64,000 nucleotides of DNA from Seiridium cupressi. Its lineage: Eukaryota > Ascomycota > Sordariomycetes > Amphisphaeriales > Sporocadaceae. Each line of letters begins with the position of its first letter. The stretch's first letter is position 1. The stretch is taken from positions 310,001-374,000 of the forward strand of contig JARVKI010000003.1 in the NCBI GenBank assembly GCA_036674765.1, in the 5' to 3' direction. A program made the position numbers and the translations under genes. Below, one piece after another: positions 38,130 through 50,182 of this stretch. The notes under the pieces were generated by a model. It made no database searches and was not told the DNA's origin. It was given only the letters and a program-made list of their open reading frames with translations.

Positions 38130-38789
38130 ATGGAAGCTTCGTCAGAATTCCCCGTTAAGTTCTTCTATGGCTTGGGGATAGCTCTGTGTTGGGGTGTTTT
38201 GCTTTTGTACGGCATCAAAGCACTCCATGATTTCTTGCAAGCTTCAGACAGGTTGGCGCCTCGAAGTGACGGTACTACGCAGAAGCCGCCGGGAGACGAG
38301 CAATCCAGTTCCGGTCGCGAGAATCGAACGCTGGAGCCTGAGACAAGCAAAGGCGTTTGGCATAGACGCCGAGCACGCGAATATGAAGCACCATCGGAGG
38401 TGGGAATCAATACTGGCGACCGCAATAACGACTTCGCAGAAGTCAGCAGCGCAATCATGCCACGAAGGGCGCAACCTGATTCTGGCTCAAGTCAAGTCGA
38501 CCACGACCAGCCGATCAGAATCATATTGTCCCCGGAAGTCATCGAACGGCTTTCCAATCATCAGACAATCCTAGGTACGACTTTTCCAGCCCATAGCAAC
38601 GATAATGGGTCAGAGGAACAATATGAGATACAGAGGGCCACCTCTCTACGACAGCGACCACCGTCTCCTGGATCGTATACAGAGGGCGGCCCTAGCAGCT
38701 TGGTGCAATGGATGATGTACCGGGAGGCACAGAGGGAGGTACAAGAGGCACAAGCAGCAAGACGAAAAAGCGCAGCTAAGAAGGCCTAG
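38130..38789 (+). CDS. small membrane-anchored, mostly disordered protein
   Basis: A single exon encodes 219 residues. Residues 8-35 (PVKFFYGLGIALCWGVLLLY and following) form one hydrophobic helix, so it is probably a single-pass membrane protein with a short N-terminus. The rest is polar, rich in Ser, Glu, Arg and Gln, with a segment IRIILSPEVIERLSNHQTIL and a basic, Gln/Glu/Ala-rich helix at the end (REAQREVQEAQAARRKSAAK). No family is recognised. The uninterrupted length and clear domain change support a real gene. Confidence 0.55.
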   Translation: MEASSEFPVKFFYGLGIALCWGVLLLYGIKALHDFLQASDRLAPRSDGTTQKPPGDEQSSSGRENRTLEPETSKGVWHRRRAREYEAPSEVGINTGDRNNDFAEVSSAIMPRRAQPDSGSSQVDHDQPIRIILSPEVIERLSNHQTILGTTFPAHSNDNGSEEQYEIQRATSLRQRPPSPGSYTEGGPSSLVQWMMYREAQREVQEAQAARRKSAAKKA

Positions 38790-39394
38790 GAGGCTCTTTT
38801 TGGCTCCAGATAGTCTAGTACCCCGCTGGTTAGAATCTAATCGAGTGCGAGGATATAGCCCCATGATCTTCTTAGCTTTAAAAATTGTTAGCAGACACGA
38901 TTCATATCGCTTTGTTCCCGACATGGAGCCAGGTAAAGGCGGAGAATTTCTATGATATTCAGAAAAGTCAAGTTGTGTTTGTATTGCTCTCGAAACCTCA
39001 GTTCCATGAATTTCACGAATCACAAAAGGAAAGCGTACTTCAAATATTACACACACAATTACGAAAACTCTTTATTTTGGATCGAGCTAGTCTGTATATT
39101 TTATATCACGGTAGAATCGATGTGGAACCTCCGCCCTAGGTCCAAAGGCGACAGCTTGAAGTATTATAGCAGATCGGGTTCAGAGCCTCCATAAATAATA
39201 CTCCTATACGAGCAAGCGTCAAGTGATACTGAGAACAGTGTATTTGGAACATCATTAACTTAATTGCATTCAAGACTGCTACGCTAATGCAGCTCATCAG
39301 CGGGGTCGTGAATTTGTAAAGGTGATACAGTGCTATACAACCATCATTAAATAAGGTATCGGTTGCTATACCTTCCGTGTTTTATCATGCCCCT
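38790..39394. other. convergent 3' intergenic region
   Basis: The small membrane protein gene (plus) and PMR1 (minus) end towards each other here. No other coding content is supported. Confidence 0.45.
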
Positions 39395-42300
39395 TTATAC
39401 AGCCTGACTGTATCCGCCCAGCTTTCTCCGGCCGTATTTATACCATTTCCTAGCCTCGTCTGCCCAGAACACCGAGCTGCACATGAAGATCAATCGGAAG
39501 AGATCCGATAAACTCAGTGCCTCGGTCTGGAATACTTCCTGCAGCCAGGGAAAGTAGATCACCAGTAACTGTCCTGCCAAACTGAGCAACACTGCCCAGT
39601 TGAATAAGGTATTCGAGAACAAGCCGACCTCGCCACGCAGAACAGACTTGCTTTCGGAACGACACGTCAACGCGTTGAACATGTCGAAGAGCACGAAGCA
39701 CGTAAAGGTCATGGTGGTATCGCGGCGGGTGACTTCGCCGTCGGCCAGCATCTCGCGAGTATAAACAAACATGGTCCCGGCCATAACAATGAACGCTTGC
39801 GTCAGGACACGAGTAAGTAGAGTTCGCGTAAGGACAGGTTCACTCCGCGAACGAGGCGGGCGAGACATGACGTCTTTATCGACAGCCTCAACGCCCAGGG
39901 ATTGAGCAGGAGGTCCGTCCATGATGATATCTGAGGGGTGCAACTGTTAGAAATGTCTTGACAGGATAGCAGGGGGAAATGGCTTACTGATCCAAAGGAT
40001 CTGCATGGCGTTCAGTGGTGACTTGAACCCCATGCAGGTACAGATGAAGACCAGCGTAAGACCTGCTACGCTGGTACTCAACTGGAATGTGATGAAATTC
40101 TGGATATTGCTGAAGATTCCTTTTCCTTGCTCAATGGCGTGAAGAATAGTGGAAAAGTCGTCGTCGGTAAGGATCATGTCCGAAGCCTCCTTGGCCACAT
40201 CGGTGCCGTGCAGCCCCATGGAAATACCAATATCCGCCTTCTTCAAGGCAGGAGCATCGTTGACACCGTCACCGGTCATGGCAACGATGTCACCCCGAGA
40301 CTGGAGTGCACGAATGATCTTCAGCTTGTGATCCGGATTGGTCCGCGCAAAAATCGTGGTGGTTTGCATGGCAGCTGCCAGCTCATTCTCTGTCATGGCG
40401 TCGACTTCATCTCCTCTGAGAACAGGCTTGACCGCCACTTGGTTGGATGAATGCTCCCGTGGTGTAGCAATCTGCATGCCAAGCTGCCGACCAATTGCGA
40501 CAGCGGTAGTATCAGCATCACCAGTTATCATGATGACCTTGACACCTCCACGCATCAACCGTCGTATCGAACGCGCAACACCTGGTCTCGGAGGGTCGCT
40601 CATTCCCACCAGACCAGCGAAAGTCAGACCCTTAAACAAGCTTTCGTCGTTGGGCAAGCCAGGACTGTCGCTACCATCGTGATTCCCAGGCGTGTTACTC
40701 CTGGAATTAGGGTTCAAGCCAGTCCTGTTCCTATTAAATCTCGCAACCGGGCCACTGGCAAACGCAAGGACTCTCAGACCCTTCTCGGCCATTTTCTCTG
40801 CTGCATTGAAGGCTTCCCCACGGCGAGCAGAGTCCAGTACAATTTCTCTTCCGTCTTCTGTGAGGTACGTGTCGCACGCGTCCAGAATTCTGTCAATGGA
40901 GCCTTTCATGTACGCATACTCCTTGTCACTATTCCGCGGATCCGCGCCAATCACGATGCCCATCCATTTCCTCTCCGAACTGAACGGCGTCTCAGCTGTG
41001 CGAGGGCCAATCGAGTCCCTAACATCGTGTTCGGTGAACCGATCCAAAAGATCAAGCATGGCAACATCTGTTGGCTGTCCGACCCATCTCGAATGCCTTG
41101 TGAAGTCCTTGTTCTGAATATCTGGCAGAACAGTGGTAGCGCCTTGGCCGTTATGGAGAGATAGGCGTGCGTTATTTGCTATATTACCAATTCGAAGGAT
41201 TTTGAGGGTGGCCACATTGGGTGTACGCTCCGTCGCCTCTTCCGTTTCCACATCGATTGGGTCATTTGCTCCGAAGTACCAAGTGTTGGCGACTGTCATG
41301 TGATTCATGGTCAAGGTTCCAGTTTTGTCGGAACAGACAATGTTGACTGAGCCCAAGGTCTCCACGCTAGGCATCTTCCTGACAATGGCATGGTATTTTG
41401 CCATTCTATGAACACCAAGTGCTAAAGTGACGGTGACGATGATAGGTAGACCCTCTGGAATAGCAGCCACTGCAAGCGATATCGAAATGGTGAAAATCTC
41501 GAGGAGGTTCTTGCCTTGGAGCCAGCCGACCACAGAGATCAGGCCAATGATGACAAAAGATATTTTGCTAAGCTGGGATCCAAGCTCGTCCATGGAGAGC
41601 TGCAAGGGGGAGCGTGGGCTTTCGGTGCCAGAGACACTTGCTGCGATGGTGCCAAACTGCGTGTCTCCACCAGTGGCGTATACGATGCCCTGGCCGTGGC
41701 CCGATTTAACGAGGGTCCCCATGTAGGCGATGTTGTTACCTCTCGACTGCGACCCCTCTTCCTTTGCGCCATCATGATACGACGAAGGAGAAAGCGTGGA
41801 TGGACTTGGTAGGCGGACAGCAGAGTTGAAATTCCTAGATTTGGACTCCGCAACCACCTTGACCGGCTCGTTTTCGCCGGTCAGATTTGATTCGTCGATT
41901 GTCAAATCGGAGGCCTTGGTTACTCGAATATCTGCCGGGATTCGATCACCCGTAGTAAACAGTACCAGGTCTCCGGGCACCAGTTGCGCCGCCATGACCT
42001 TGGATGAGGCAGCCTCCATCATTTCCTCAGCCGGAGTTTCGGCACCACCCAACGGGTCTTCTGTATTGTCCTCGTCAGCCGTCGGTGGCCAAGAAGCGCT
42101 CTTGGAGCTCGTAGGAGGTTTGGCACTTTGCGCTCTGACCAGATGGGCGTGGTTGGGGACGAGATGATTGAGCGCTTCAATCGACTTCTCCGAGCGATAC
42201 TCTTGCACGAAGCCTACTGTCACAACAATTGTCACAGCAACCGTGATGCTCACGGCATCGTCCAAGTTTCCAACAATTACGGAGGCAAATGCTGAAACCA

Positions 42301-42785
42301 GCAAGAGTATAATCAAAGGCTCTTGAAATTGTTTTATAAACCGAAGCCAGAGTGGCTCTGGAGGTTCGTGGGGGATTTCGTTCGTGCCAAAGTCGCGCAG
42401 CCGTGACAAAGCTTCGCCCGCCGAGAGCCCGTGTGTGAGTGACGTTTGCAATCGCGATGCGGTTTCGACTGGGGTCATGAGTGAATACTGGTCGGCAACA
42501 CCCTGTGAACCACGTTAGTAAATCATCAACGAGGTACCACTGTTCAAGAAGCTCTTGACACTCGACGTAGAATCGGCAGGAGCTTGGTCCGGCACATACC
42601 CGAGATTGCGCAGACGTCGTTCGGACATGTCTGGGCCTTGAGCTTCTAGACCTGGATCTGCCCGGTCCAGCATCGTCGTGTTCTTGTTCATAGCCCTGCT
42701 CAGCTCCGTTTATGCTAGGTATAGAGATGGGCAGAAGAGATGAATCGCCGCTGTTACGACCTGCCCAAGACGACCAAGGGGGCAT
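39395..42785 (-). CDS. PMR1: PMR1 Golgi Ca2+/Mn2+ P-type ATPase
   Basis: Three exons (42785-42600, 42502-39988, 39930-39395) give 1078 residues. This secretory-pathway Ca2+-ATPase pumps Ca2+ and Mn2+ into the Golgi lumen, supplying glycosyltransferases and proteases. The N-terminal cation-ATPase domain reads [20 protein letters not shown]. Further landmarks are [16 protein letters not shown] actuator sequence, [16 protein letters not shown] in helix 4, the phosphorylation site [11 protein letters not shown] (Asp about 454), [20 protein letters not shown], and [17 protein letters not shown], which is only complete across the last intron. Exon 1 encodes a 62-residue disordered leader. A Ser/Glu-rich insertion lies between [19 protein letters not shown] and the actuator domain. 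The protein is intact and near the usual fungal length. Confidence 0.95.
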
Positions 42786-44510
42786 CGTGAACGGGTGTAG
42801 ATGATGACCGTGACGTCGTTGCGCAGTACTGCATGGAGCGGGTACGGGCGGCCAGGTAACGACTATGCGAGAAAGTGTCTCAGGGAGCAGGCGACAGCTA
42901 CAGTGGTGGTCAGGTGGAGCGCTTGTTCTGGGAAATGTGTAAGCTCATTGCCGTGAAAGCAGAATTGCATGTTCCGAAGATATCATCGGCGGTCGAGCGA
43001 GGCAGATGCGCATTGGGAGACGTGTAACTTCTTGTTGCAATGGACTGGATTTTTAGTGGGCATGGACACGGATAATTCAACGCTAGGGCGTCCGGCTTGC
43101 AGGGTGAGGCTCATCTGGGCAATTCTTACAGGGCCAAGCACGGGGCAGTCGGGGAACTCAAGTGGGTGCCGTGACGAATCAAGCTCTGGCACCCCCTGAC
43201 ACCGTCAGAGCTCCCCCTGACAGGGACATCTTCGAGAAGCAGCGCATGTCCCAGTTGTGGGCGAACCAAGCCACCTGTGCCGAATACCTGTATTATTGTA
43301 CATGTGTTGGGCTGGATGTCGTCGCACAAAACCATGCATGGTTTGTGGTTGCATATTGATCCTGGGCATGCCGGTCTCCTCCTCCCGAGGCTTAGATGGA
43401 GCTGAATCTCAGCTGAAACCGTCACCAAAGTTCGGATCGCCCAGATGTAGTGTCGTTGTGTGTAGAGTTCGCAGTTGTGACGGGCGGCCGATGGATTCGA
43501 TCTGCCTGTTGTCTTTGGCCAGGTGGAGTTACAGAGACCAGGTGCAGCTTACTGCCACTCGGTCGCCAAAGCCATACTACGTGATAATCCAATCGTGGAT
43601 CCAGAGCTCACAGAGATGAAGCAGCTCGTCTACGTAGTAGCTGGACATGTCAGAGCAGTTGGCACGCCGAAGTCCTCGGCCTCGGGAGATGTCAATGCCT
43701 CGAAAGCTTCGACGCATCATACCTGAATTATAGTGGTATTCCACACATCTCACTAACCGTTTAGTGGAAGTCCCAGCAAACAGCACGAGATTGAATCAAA
43801 ACCCAGCCACAAGATTTCTTTGGGAGTATGCTAGAGTAGCGGGTGTACATACATGTATGTAATGACATGGATCAGATCAACCTGCATGTGGCTATAAGCC
43901 AATCATGGCCTGCATATTCTTGTGGCTCGTGCTACGGGTGGGTCCCAGCCACTTGAATTTCAGCGCCGGGGCTCCCTGATTTTTCGTTGTCGGATTTTGC
44001 AGACGCTCGCGCTGCATCTGGCTGCCAGTTTGATTTCACGACCGACGCAATCTCCCCCTCCACCTGCCTACCACCTTGCCTTGCACTCACTCTTCTCTTC
44101 CCACTCAGGACCAAACCCATCGCCGCGACTCTGACCACCGGCTTGTTCGCTGTCGCATTTGCCCTCGCACCACGGCCGACGACGCCATCGCTTCATTCCG
44201 AGCTTGAAGCTGTCTATGCGCTCTTTTTAGGACACTGCACAAACGGCTGACAGCGGAGCGCCTCCTGCCTGCCTCAGGTAGCCGCACCACGCGATACAAC
44301 TAAACAACCTTCGGACGCGCTCCCACTGTTTACCCTCATCACCTCGCAACCCACCTCGCAACTTCCCCTCCATCAACGCGTTGGCGCATGTGCAAAGGCA
44401 TTCACTAGCATTGCCTTTCATGTTCATATAATACTGTAATTGCTTTTGCATCATATCACCACCGAGTCCCGCCGCTCCATCGCTCACAGCTGGTCTCCGT
44501 CGCCCTCGCC
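42786..44510. other. long divergent promoter region between PMR1 and RAD21
   Basis: About 1.7 kb separate the two divergent starts. No gene is supported. A perfect 16-bp palindrome, TACATACATGTATGTA, sits at 43846-43861. Pyrimidine-rich sequence before 44511 may be the RAD21 5' untranslated region. Confidence 0.5.
44376..44381 (+). promoter_or_regulatory. MluI cell-cycle box (ACGCGT) upstream of RAD21
   Basis: ACGCGT lies 130 bp before the RAD21 start codon, followed at once by TTGGCGC, an E2F/SCB-like word. ACGCGT is the known binding core of the G1/S factor MBF, which drives cohesin genes in yeasts. Its use here is inferred from sequence and position. Confidence 0.4.
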
Positions 44511-46504
44511 ATGTTCTACTCTGAGGCACTGCTGCAGAAGACCGGGCCCTTGGCTCGTGTCTGGCTGTCTGCAAACCTGGAGCGCAAGCTGTCAAAGAAT
44601 CACATCCTGCAATCCAATTTGCCCGAAAGTGTCAATGCCATAGTCGATACCCGCCAAGCGCCCATGGCTCTCCGGCTGAGCGGTCAACTGCTGCTTGGTG
44701 TTGTCAGAATCTATAGCCGCAAAGCGCGTTATCTGTTGGACGATTGTAATGAAGCCTTGCTCAAGATCAAAATGGTAAGTGGGCGCCCTGCGATTCCCTT
44801 GCGCCTCCATTGGCTTTCTGGCTGACACTCATCTAGGCATTTCGGTCTACCGGAAACAATGACATTCCAGAAAACCTAGCTCTGCCTAATCGTGAGGCGC
44901 TGATGCTTCCCGACCGAATTACGCCAGCAGACAATCTGAACATATTACCCCCGCCTGACGCTGACTGGCTTCTCGCACAAATGGACGTTGACGCGGCTCC
45001 GACCCAATCGCAGTCGCAGGGCCGAGGCAGAGGACGTCCGAGTAACCGTGAAATCAACCTCCAAGAAGACTTCAACAACAGCCAGTTCTTGCAGGACACC
45101 ATTATGGGCAAAGACGAGCTCGCCTTGGAGAACAACGACGATCTTGAGCTGGAGCTTGATTTTGGTATGGATCTCGATGAGCAGCCCCGAGGTCTGGATA
45201 CGAGCATTGAAATGGGCAGAGAGGCTCCGGAGGCTCGTGCTGTCGAGGACGACCTTTTCAGTGAGCTTGATGTGGGAGCTCCTGGAAAGGGCGCAGCTCG
45301 CGATCAGTCCACACATTTCGACCTCGGAGACGATGGTATTCGAATTGCCGATGATGATGGCGATATTCAAATGGATGATGAGTTCCAGTTCAACATCGGC
45401 GATCAATCTGCAGTTCCAGACATCGGCGGTGTAGTACCTCCCGGTCGCGCTCGTATCTCAGAATCCCCACTCTCTGATATTGACGAGAACACTGCGAAAG
45501 ACGTTGAGGAGTGGACTAGGCTGCACAACCAGAGCGTTTACGAACCCGGCCAGGAACCAGAGGAACCCGAACCTCAACCTCAGAGAAAGTCCAAGACAAG
45601 GCGCAGGGTATTCGGTCTAGACGTGGCCACGCAACTCACCAGTGCCCACATCAAGGAGCAACAGGCAGATCGATCTAATATCCTCAAGGATCCGACTTTT
45701 GTTGCCAGAGACCCCTATTTCCTTGCACTTCTTGAGCTAAAGCAGAGTGGTAACTTCGTCTCGAATATCATGGGCGATGGCCGCAGTAAGGCTTGGGCCC
45801 CTGAGCTTCAAGGCCTGCTTTCTCTGGAATCTATCCGGCCTGCCAATGACTTGAAGCGTAAGCGGGACAGCGGTGTCGCCGATCTAGGCAGCGAAGAAGA
45901 ACAGGGTGCATCCAAATCGCCACGTCTCGAGCTCGGGGAGGATGAGACAGCTCTGGAGATGGCTGGTGGACTCGGAGAGCAAAGTGTGGCCCCTGATGGT
46001 ACGATCATTGAGATTCCCGCCGATGACGGGTTAGTCATCCAAGATGATGACGAAACACTTGCCCGCGAAGGCAGCCCATTAGCTGCCTTTGACGAGACCA
46101 CAGCTCCCTTGGTACACCCAGCCGACAGCGGCCCTGTATCCCTGGGAACGAAGCATGCAGTGCATGTGCTCAGAGATCTGTTCGGTGCCGAGGCCGCGAC
46201 GAACGAAGATAAGCGAAAAAAGACATCGGTAGTGTTCCAGGAGCTCTTGCCCGAAGCCCGAACTACGAAAGCAGACGCTACCAAGATGTTCTTCGAGTGC
46301 CTGGTGCTAGCGACCAAGGACGCTATCAAAGTAGAACAAAAGGAGGGAACTCTCGGTGGATCGATACGTATTCGTGGCAAGCGTGGTCTCTGGGGGGCCT
46401 GGGCTGAGCGCGAGGCCGGTGGTGAAATCGCACATCAGGAAGAAGCCTCACAGCCAGAGCCTGCAATTGCAGGCCCATCACGGACTGTGGCAGCAGCTGC
46501 GTAA
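44511..46504 (+). CDS. RAD21: mitotic cohesin subunit RAD21/SCC1
   Basis: Two exons (44511-44774 and 44837-46504; 62-bp intron) give 643 residues. This kleisin closes the SMC1-SMC3 ring of cohesin and is cut by separase at anaphase. The Rad21/Rec8 N-terminal domain covers residues 1-105: MFYSEALLQKTGPLARVWLS at the start, LRLSGQLLLGVVRIYSRKA, and RYLLDDCNEALLKIKM up to the intron. A long acidic disordered middle follows, with RGRGRPSNREINLQEDF. The C-terminal winged-helix domain that binds the SMC1 head reads KKTSVVFQELLPEARTTKAD and ATKMFFECLVLATKDAIKVE. Length, start and splice site agree with fungal orthologues. It lies head-to-head with PMR1. Confidence 0.94.
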
Positions 46505-48907
46505 AGGCTTCACTGATGGCTATTGATGTTATGAGATGGGCTAATGCTTCGCTGTACAAATTCTTTCTCGTGTTGCGATATTCACAAGGGGTACGGCCGA
46601 ATGGCGTTCAAGGAGTTCTGGGAACAGGGAAGATACCACTGCTTGCAGGTATACTGGTGGCCAAAACATTGGAGTGGTTCTTTTTTTTTTTTTTCCTAAT
46701 GGCTTTTGAATAGCCATGAGGTGGACCAGCCAGAGTTTAGCTTAGATCAAACGATAAATTTCCACACCCACATGAGCAGGTTCATAATCACATAAGTGAT
46801 AAATCCATCTTACTCACCTTGAGACTGATTGAAACTTATCAGCTTTCCGCTTATAACCAATGGTCGTGTGATTTGATTTGATACATGTTTAGCTCCTTTG
46901 CACACTGTCACCGCAGGATCGTGACTGCCTTGAGCAACCACGGTTATCATTCGCGGAACATTTAACAATGTCGATGATGTTCGCCGATCTATGCGATTTC
47001 ACGTTTCGTCTTCCTTTAGACAGTAGTCCAAAACGTTGGCGAGTTTTTGGCTAGTGTGGAATAGTAATGCGTCGCGCAAGGCGAGAAACGGTGCCTGCCT
47101 TGAGCCTGAATCCAAAGGATTTGGATACTGCTACTACTGGCGAGCGCGTCAATATAAATCGCTCACCTCTGTGAAAAATTTCCTCAACGATTGATCAAAT
47201 ACTCGGAACATTCATCAGAGCTTTGCGATCCATTGGAGTGATCGATAACACAAACCCTCGTCCTTATTGAGTGACCTCCCTCCATCTGGTCAACACAATA
47301 GAATAAAAGGCGAGTGGAGATCTGAGACAAACAATCTCACTAACTGGGACTGAGCTTGGGCTCTGAGGTGGTGTGATATGAACCATCCAGTCCCTGGTGA
47401 CAAAGTAGCTGCGATTTGTTGAGAAACAGCCGATATTGCACAAGACGATGATGATGCCTTCGTAGCTCCGGAGAACGAGGCCGCAGGGATCTAGTTTTCT
47501 TGTACAGAGCCCCGTAGTCTTTGATGGCAAATTCATAAAATGATGCAGTACTCGGACTCGTCGAAACTGGATCCAAATTTACAGCGGTGGGGAGACAGTC
47601 AGGTTTAGGTTAGACTGCAGCTGTATCAATCTAACATGATCATAACCAAGCTCGTGATGTTAGCAAGTAAGCACACCAAGGCAGTGGGATAGGCAACATT
47701 GCACGCACGTAGTTCCAAACCGGTAGGAACTCTCGTATGAAATCTCGCCTCACTTTGCTTGCCTATTGATTGAGCCTTCACCACGCAGGTAGTGCTAGGG
47801 CTCGTTCCCTGTCTAATTCGCTAAGGTCCAAGAATCCTCCTCCTCCTTCTCCTCCTCCAGATCCACCGTGAGCACCTCTGTTGAAAGCGAGGATGTCCTT
47901 CAGTGTCATGAAAACAGTCCCTGGCGATGGGTCGGGTAAGGAGACATATACTGCTCCAGCCATCCACAGCCTTTCGTCTAAGGACTAGTGACCTAAGACT
48001 CAAGAAAGAATGCCATATCTCACGTGTAACGCAGGTATTAACGATGCTGGTGGCAAGTTTCATCCACTAATTGGCACCTTGATTGTTGGATGTTGGACAC
48101 TTTCTCGTGATTTGAACCCGAGTACGAGTCTTGAAGTCATAATGGGTCAATACGTTTCATCGCGTTTTATAACGTTTTCCATGATACTAGAACGCGTTCT
48201 CCTGTACATAGTATCAAGTGATATTGACCATTGTAAAACCGAAATGGTACGAACCTTCTAAGCGAGAGCCAGGAAGCAAGCATGTGGTCAGTTGACAGGG
48301 GGCGGCTAAAAGTGGGTTACACCAACGTCAACGTCCACTACCATTCCGGAGGAGCGTCAACGTACGCTTCTTTGTAATGCTCTGAGCGCCATGAACAATA
48401 ATGAGAACCTTGCTGTATGTCCCTCGAACTCTTCTATATCCTTTTTAATGCCCTGTTCGTGTAGAGTTATATCATATGCTTTTGGCCTGGAACTGCGTGT
48501 CTGTATGTCCTACGCTCTCTACGACAGCTGCGACTCCCCCGGTTGATGGATTGTTTATGCGCGCGCATCACGACGAGCAAGTATTCACGGCATTTATCTT
48601 CGCATAACGATTACAATCGACGGAACAATCTTCCATACGTCGACTCATCGGAGGACATTATAAGAGAACAATGGCCATCAGATCATTAGCGGAACTGTGC
48701 ATTGGAGTATGCATCAAAAACATTCGAGGTGCGTAACCATGACTTGAACAATCACGGGGCGGTTCTGCGAAAGCTTCCTCTGAATATATCCTTGGATTTA
48801 ATATCACGTACCACCTGCACGCCATCCTCGCCTTGTCAATCCGGTATATCTACCTCATCTGCCTCGACGGTTGAGATATACACATTATTAGGCTTTCCCT
48901 CTTCACT
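46505..48907. other. intergenic region with one possible gene remnant
   Basis: These 2.4 kb separate RAD21 from the Elongin A gene. A T14 run lies at 46681-46694. A short remnant on the minus strand at 47340-47576 is listed separately. A 61-codon Gly-rich frame on the minus strand (47963-47778) is not convincing. No other coding content is seen. Confidence 0.4.
47340..47576 (-). pseudogene. possible remnant of a fungal STAND N-terminal (HeLo-like) domain
   Basis: A 78-codon frame begins LDPVSTSPSTASFYEFAIKD, followed by YGALYKKTRSLR and LRRHHHRLVQ. This recalls the MDP-start N-terminal helical domain that precedes NACHT/ankyrin modules in fungal STAND and incompatibility proteins. The codon where ATG is expected is TTG. 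The frame ends after about 78 codons and no downstream NACHT or repeat module follows. It is short and degenerate, so the call is tentative. Confidence 0.3.
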
Positions 48908-50182
48908 ATGCCTGCACATCCCACCCTTTCCCAGGCCTATACGGCAATTCGAAACTTAGGTTTGCCTAACAGTCGCAAAGAAATCAATGATGTCGGCGGC
49001 CTGCCCTACCATATCGTGCGACCAATCCTGTTGCGCATCGACAACGCCGTGCAGCTACGAACAATCGAGGAGGCATCTCCACACATCGCCCTCGACGACG
49101 AAGAATGTTGGCGCCGCCTAATCGAGAAGAACTTCGCCGTGTTACACGCCCAGCATGACATGGTGCCTCGCAACCCGGCATCCTGGCACAAAGTATATGC
49201 GCGGTATGCTAAGATCAACGCAAAGGCCAAGGCCGAGGCCGAGGCAAAGTTGAGAGCGGCATTCGCGGGCATTCAGAAGAAAAAGGCGGAAAACTCAAGC
49301 TCGATCGAGAGCTACCAAAAGCTGCCCCGACCACCCAGAGATATGAAGAATGTGGGCAGGAAAGCTGCCGTAGGGCGCAGAGGCGGCAGCAGTGACACAG
49401 GCGAGCTCAAATTTACAGCAGGGTCAAGGACCAAGACGACCTCGGGGGCTAGTGTTATGAGGAGGGTCAAGCGGGAGGCTGCCGAGGTTGCAGCAAGAAA
49501 CAGGCTTGCTACACCGAATGGCGCACTCCGCGTGCGTGAAGGACAAATCAAGAAAGCGCCCAAAGGTATGGTGCATGAACAGAGCGTCAAGAAGAACCCG
49601 GCAGTCAAGGCCCTGCCGCCGACTGCGCAAAGCAGAGAGGATGAGTACCGCGACCGCCAGATGGAAGAGAGAGAGGAGAGGCTGCGCAAATTGAAGGCCA
49701 AAGGCGCCAACATCCTCGAGGACTCAGATGTGGATGAAGACGACGAGGACGATGTGTTTGGTGGAGGGAGGCTGAATGTCGACGACCTCGAGGAACTTTT
49801 CGACGACGATGATGAGCCAGTGAAACCGGACCCCCCGCGCAGACTAGCAGCCCTCCCGGGCAAGAATAGGGGCTTGTTATCCAATGCCTACAGAGGCACG
49901 TCTTCAGCCACGGTTCAGAAAGTCCCATCCAGCACAAGTACAGTCAATCGGCCTGCCTCGAAACCCGTTGCACACGAGGTGGCGCCACAACCCAAAGTCT
50001 CAACAACGAGCCGTCCTACGACGACCTTATCTTCGCCACCTGTCGGTCACACAAGCCCAGAGAAGTCCGCTCCGTCAGCAAATGGCCCATCAGGTAGTCC
50101 AGAGCCGAGGCCCAGAATGCCAATCAAGAGAAAAGCCGTTGACGTGTTTATGAAGCCGAAGCCGAAGACTCAGCGTCGGTAG
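48908..50182 (+). CDS. ELA1: Elongin A (RNA polymerase II elongation factor / Cul3-type adaptor)
   Basis: A single exon encodes 424 residues. The Elongin-A domain occupies about residues 25-120: the F-box-like VGGLPYHIVRPILLRIDNAV, then LRTIEEASPHIALDDEECWR and LIEKNFAVLHAQ, as in the RNA polymerase II transcription factor SIII subunit A family. In yeast Ela1 pairs with Elc1 and Cul3 to ubiquitinate stalled Rpb1; in animals it also promotes elongation. Residues 120-424 are basic and disordered, with an acidic tract (EDSDVDEDDEDDVFGGG) and a basic end (PIKRKAVDVFMKPKPKTQRR) that may be a nuclear signal. Start and length fit fungal orthologues. Confidence 0.88.
   Translation: MPAHPTLSQAYTAIRNLGLPNSRKEINDVGGLPYHIVRPILLRIDNAVQLRTIEEASPHIALDDEECWRRLIEKNFAVLHAQHDMVPRNPASWHKVYARYAKINAKAKAEAEAKLRAAFAGIQKKKAENSSSIESYQKLPRPPRDMKNVGRKAAVGRRGGSSDTGELKFTAGSRTKTTSGASVMRRVKREAAEVAARNRLATPNGALRVREGQIKKAPKGMVHEQSVKKNPAVKALPPTAQSREDEYRDRQMEEREERLRKLKAKGANILEDSDVDEDDEDDVFGGGRLNVDDLEELFDDDDEPVKPDPPRRLAALPGKNRGLLSNAYRGTSSATVQKVPSSTSTVNRPASKPVAHEVAPQPKVSTTSRPTTTLSSPPVGHTSPEKSAPSANGPSGSPEPRPRMPIKRKAVDVFMKPKPKTQRR

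Noticed and set aside
39376..39400. ATCATGCCCC...ACAGCCTG near the PMR1 stop, similar to the introner-like words
   Set aside because: It lies at and just after the PMR1 stop codon, not in an intron, part of it is coding, and the rest of the element is missing. Chance likeness is more likely.
43846..43861. 16-bp perfect palindrome TACATACATGTATGTA as an operator
   Set aside because: Simple alternating purine-pyrimidine composition; it matches no known fungal factor that I can name and lies 650 bp from the nearest start.
47778..47963. Gly-rich 61-codon minus-strand frame
   Set aside because: Short, with its Gly run caused by a GGA-type repeat, and without upstream or downstream exons that could be supported.
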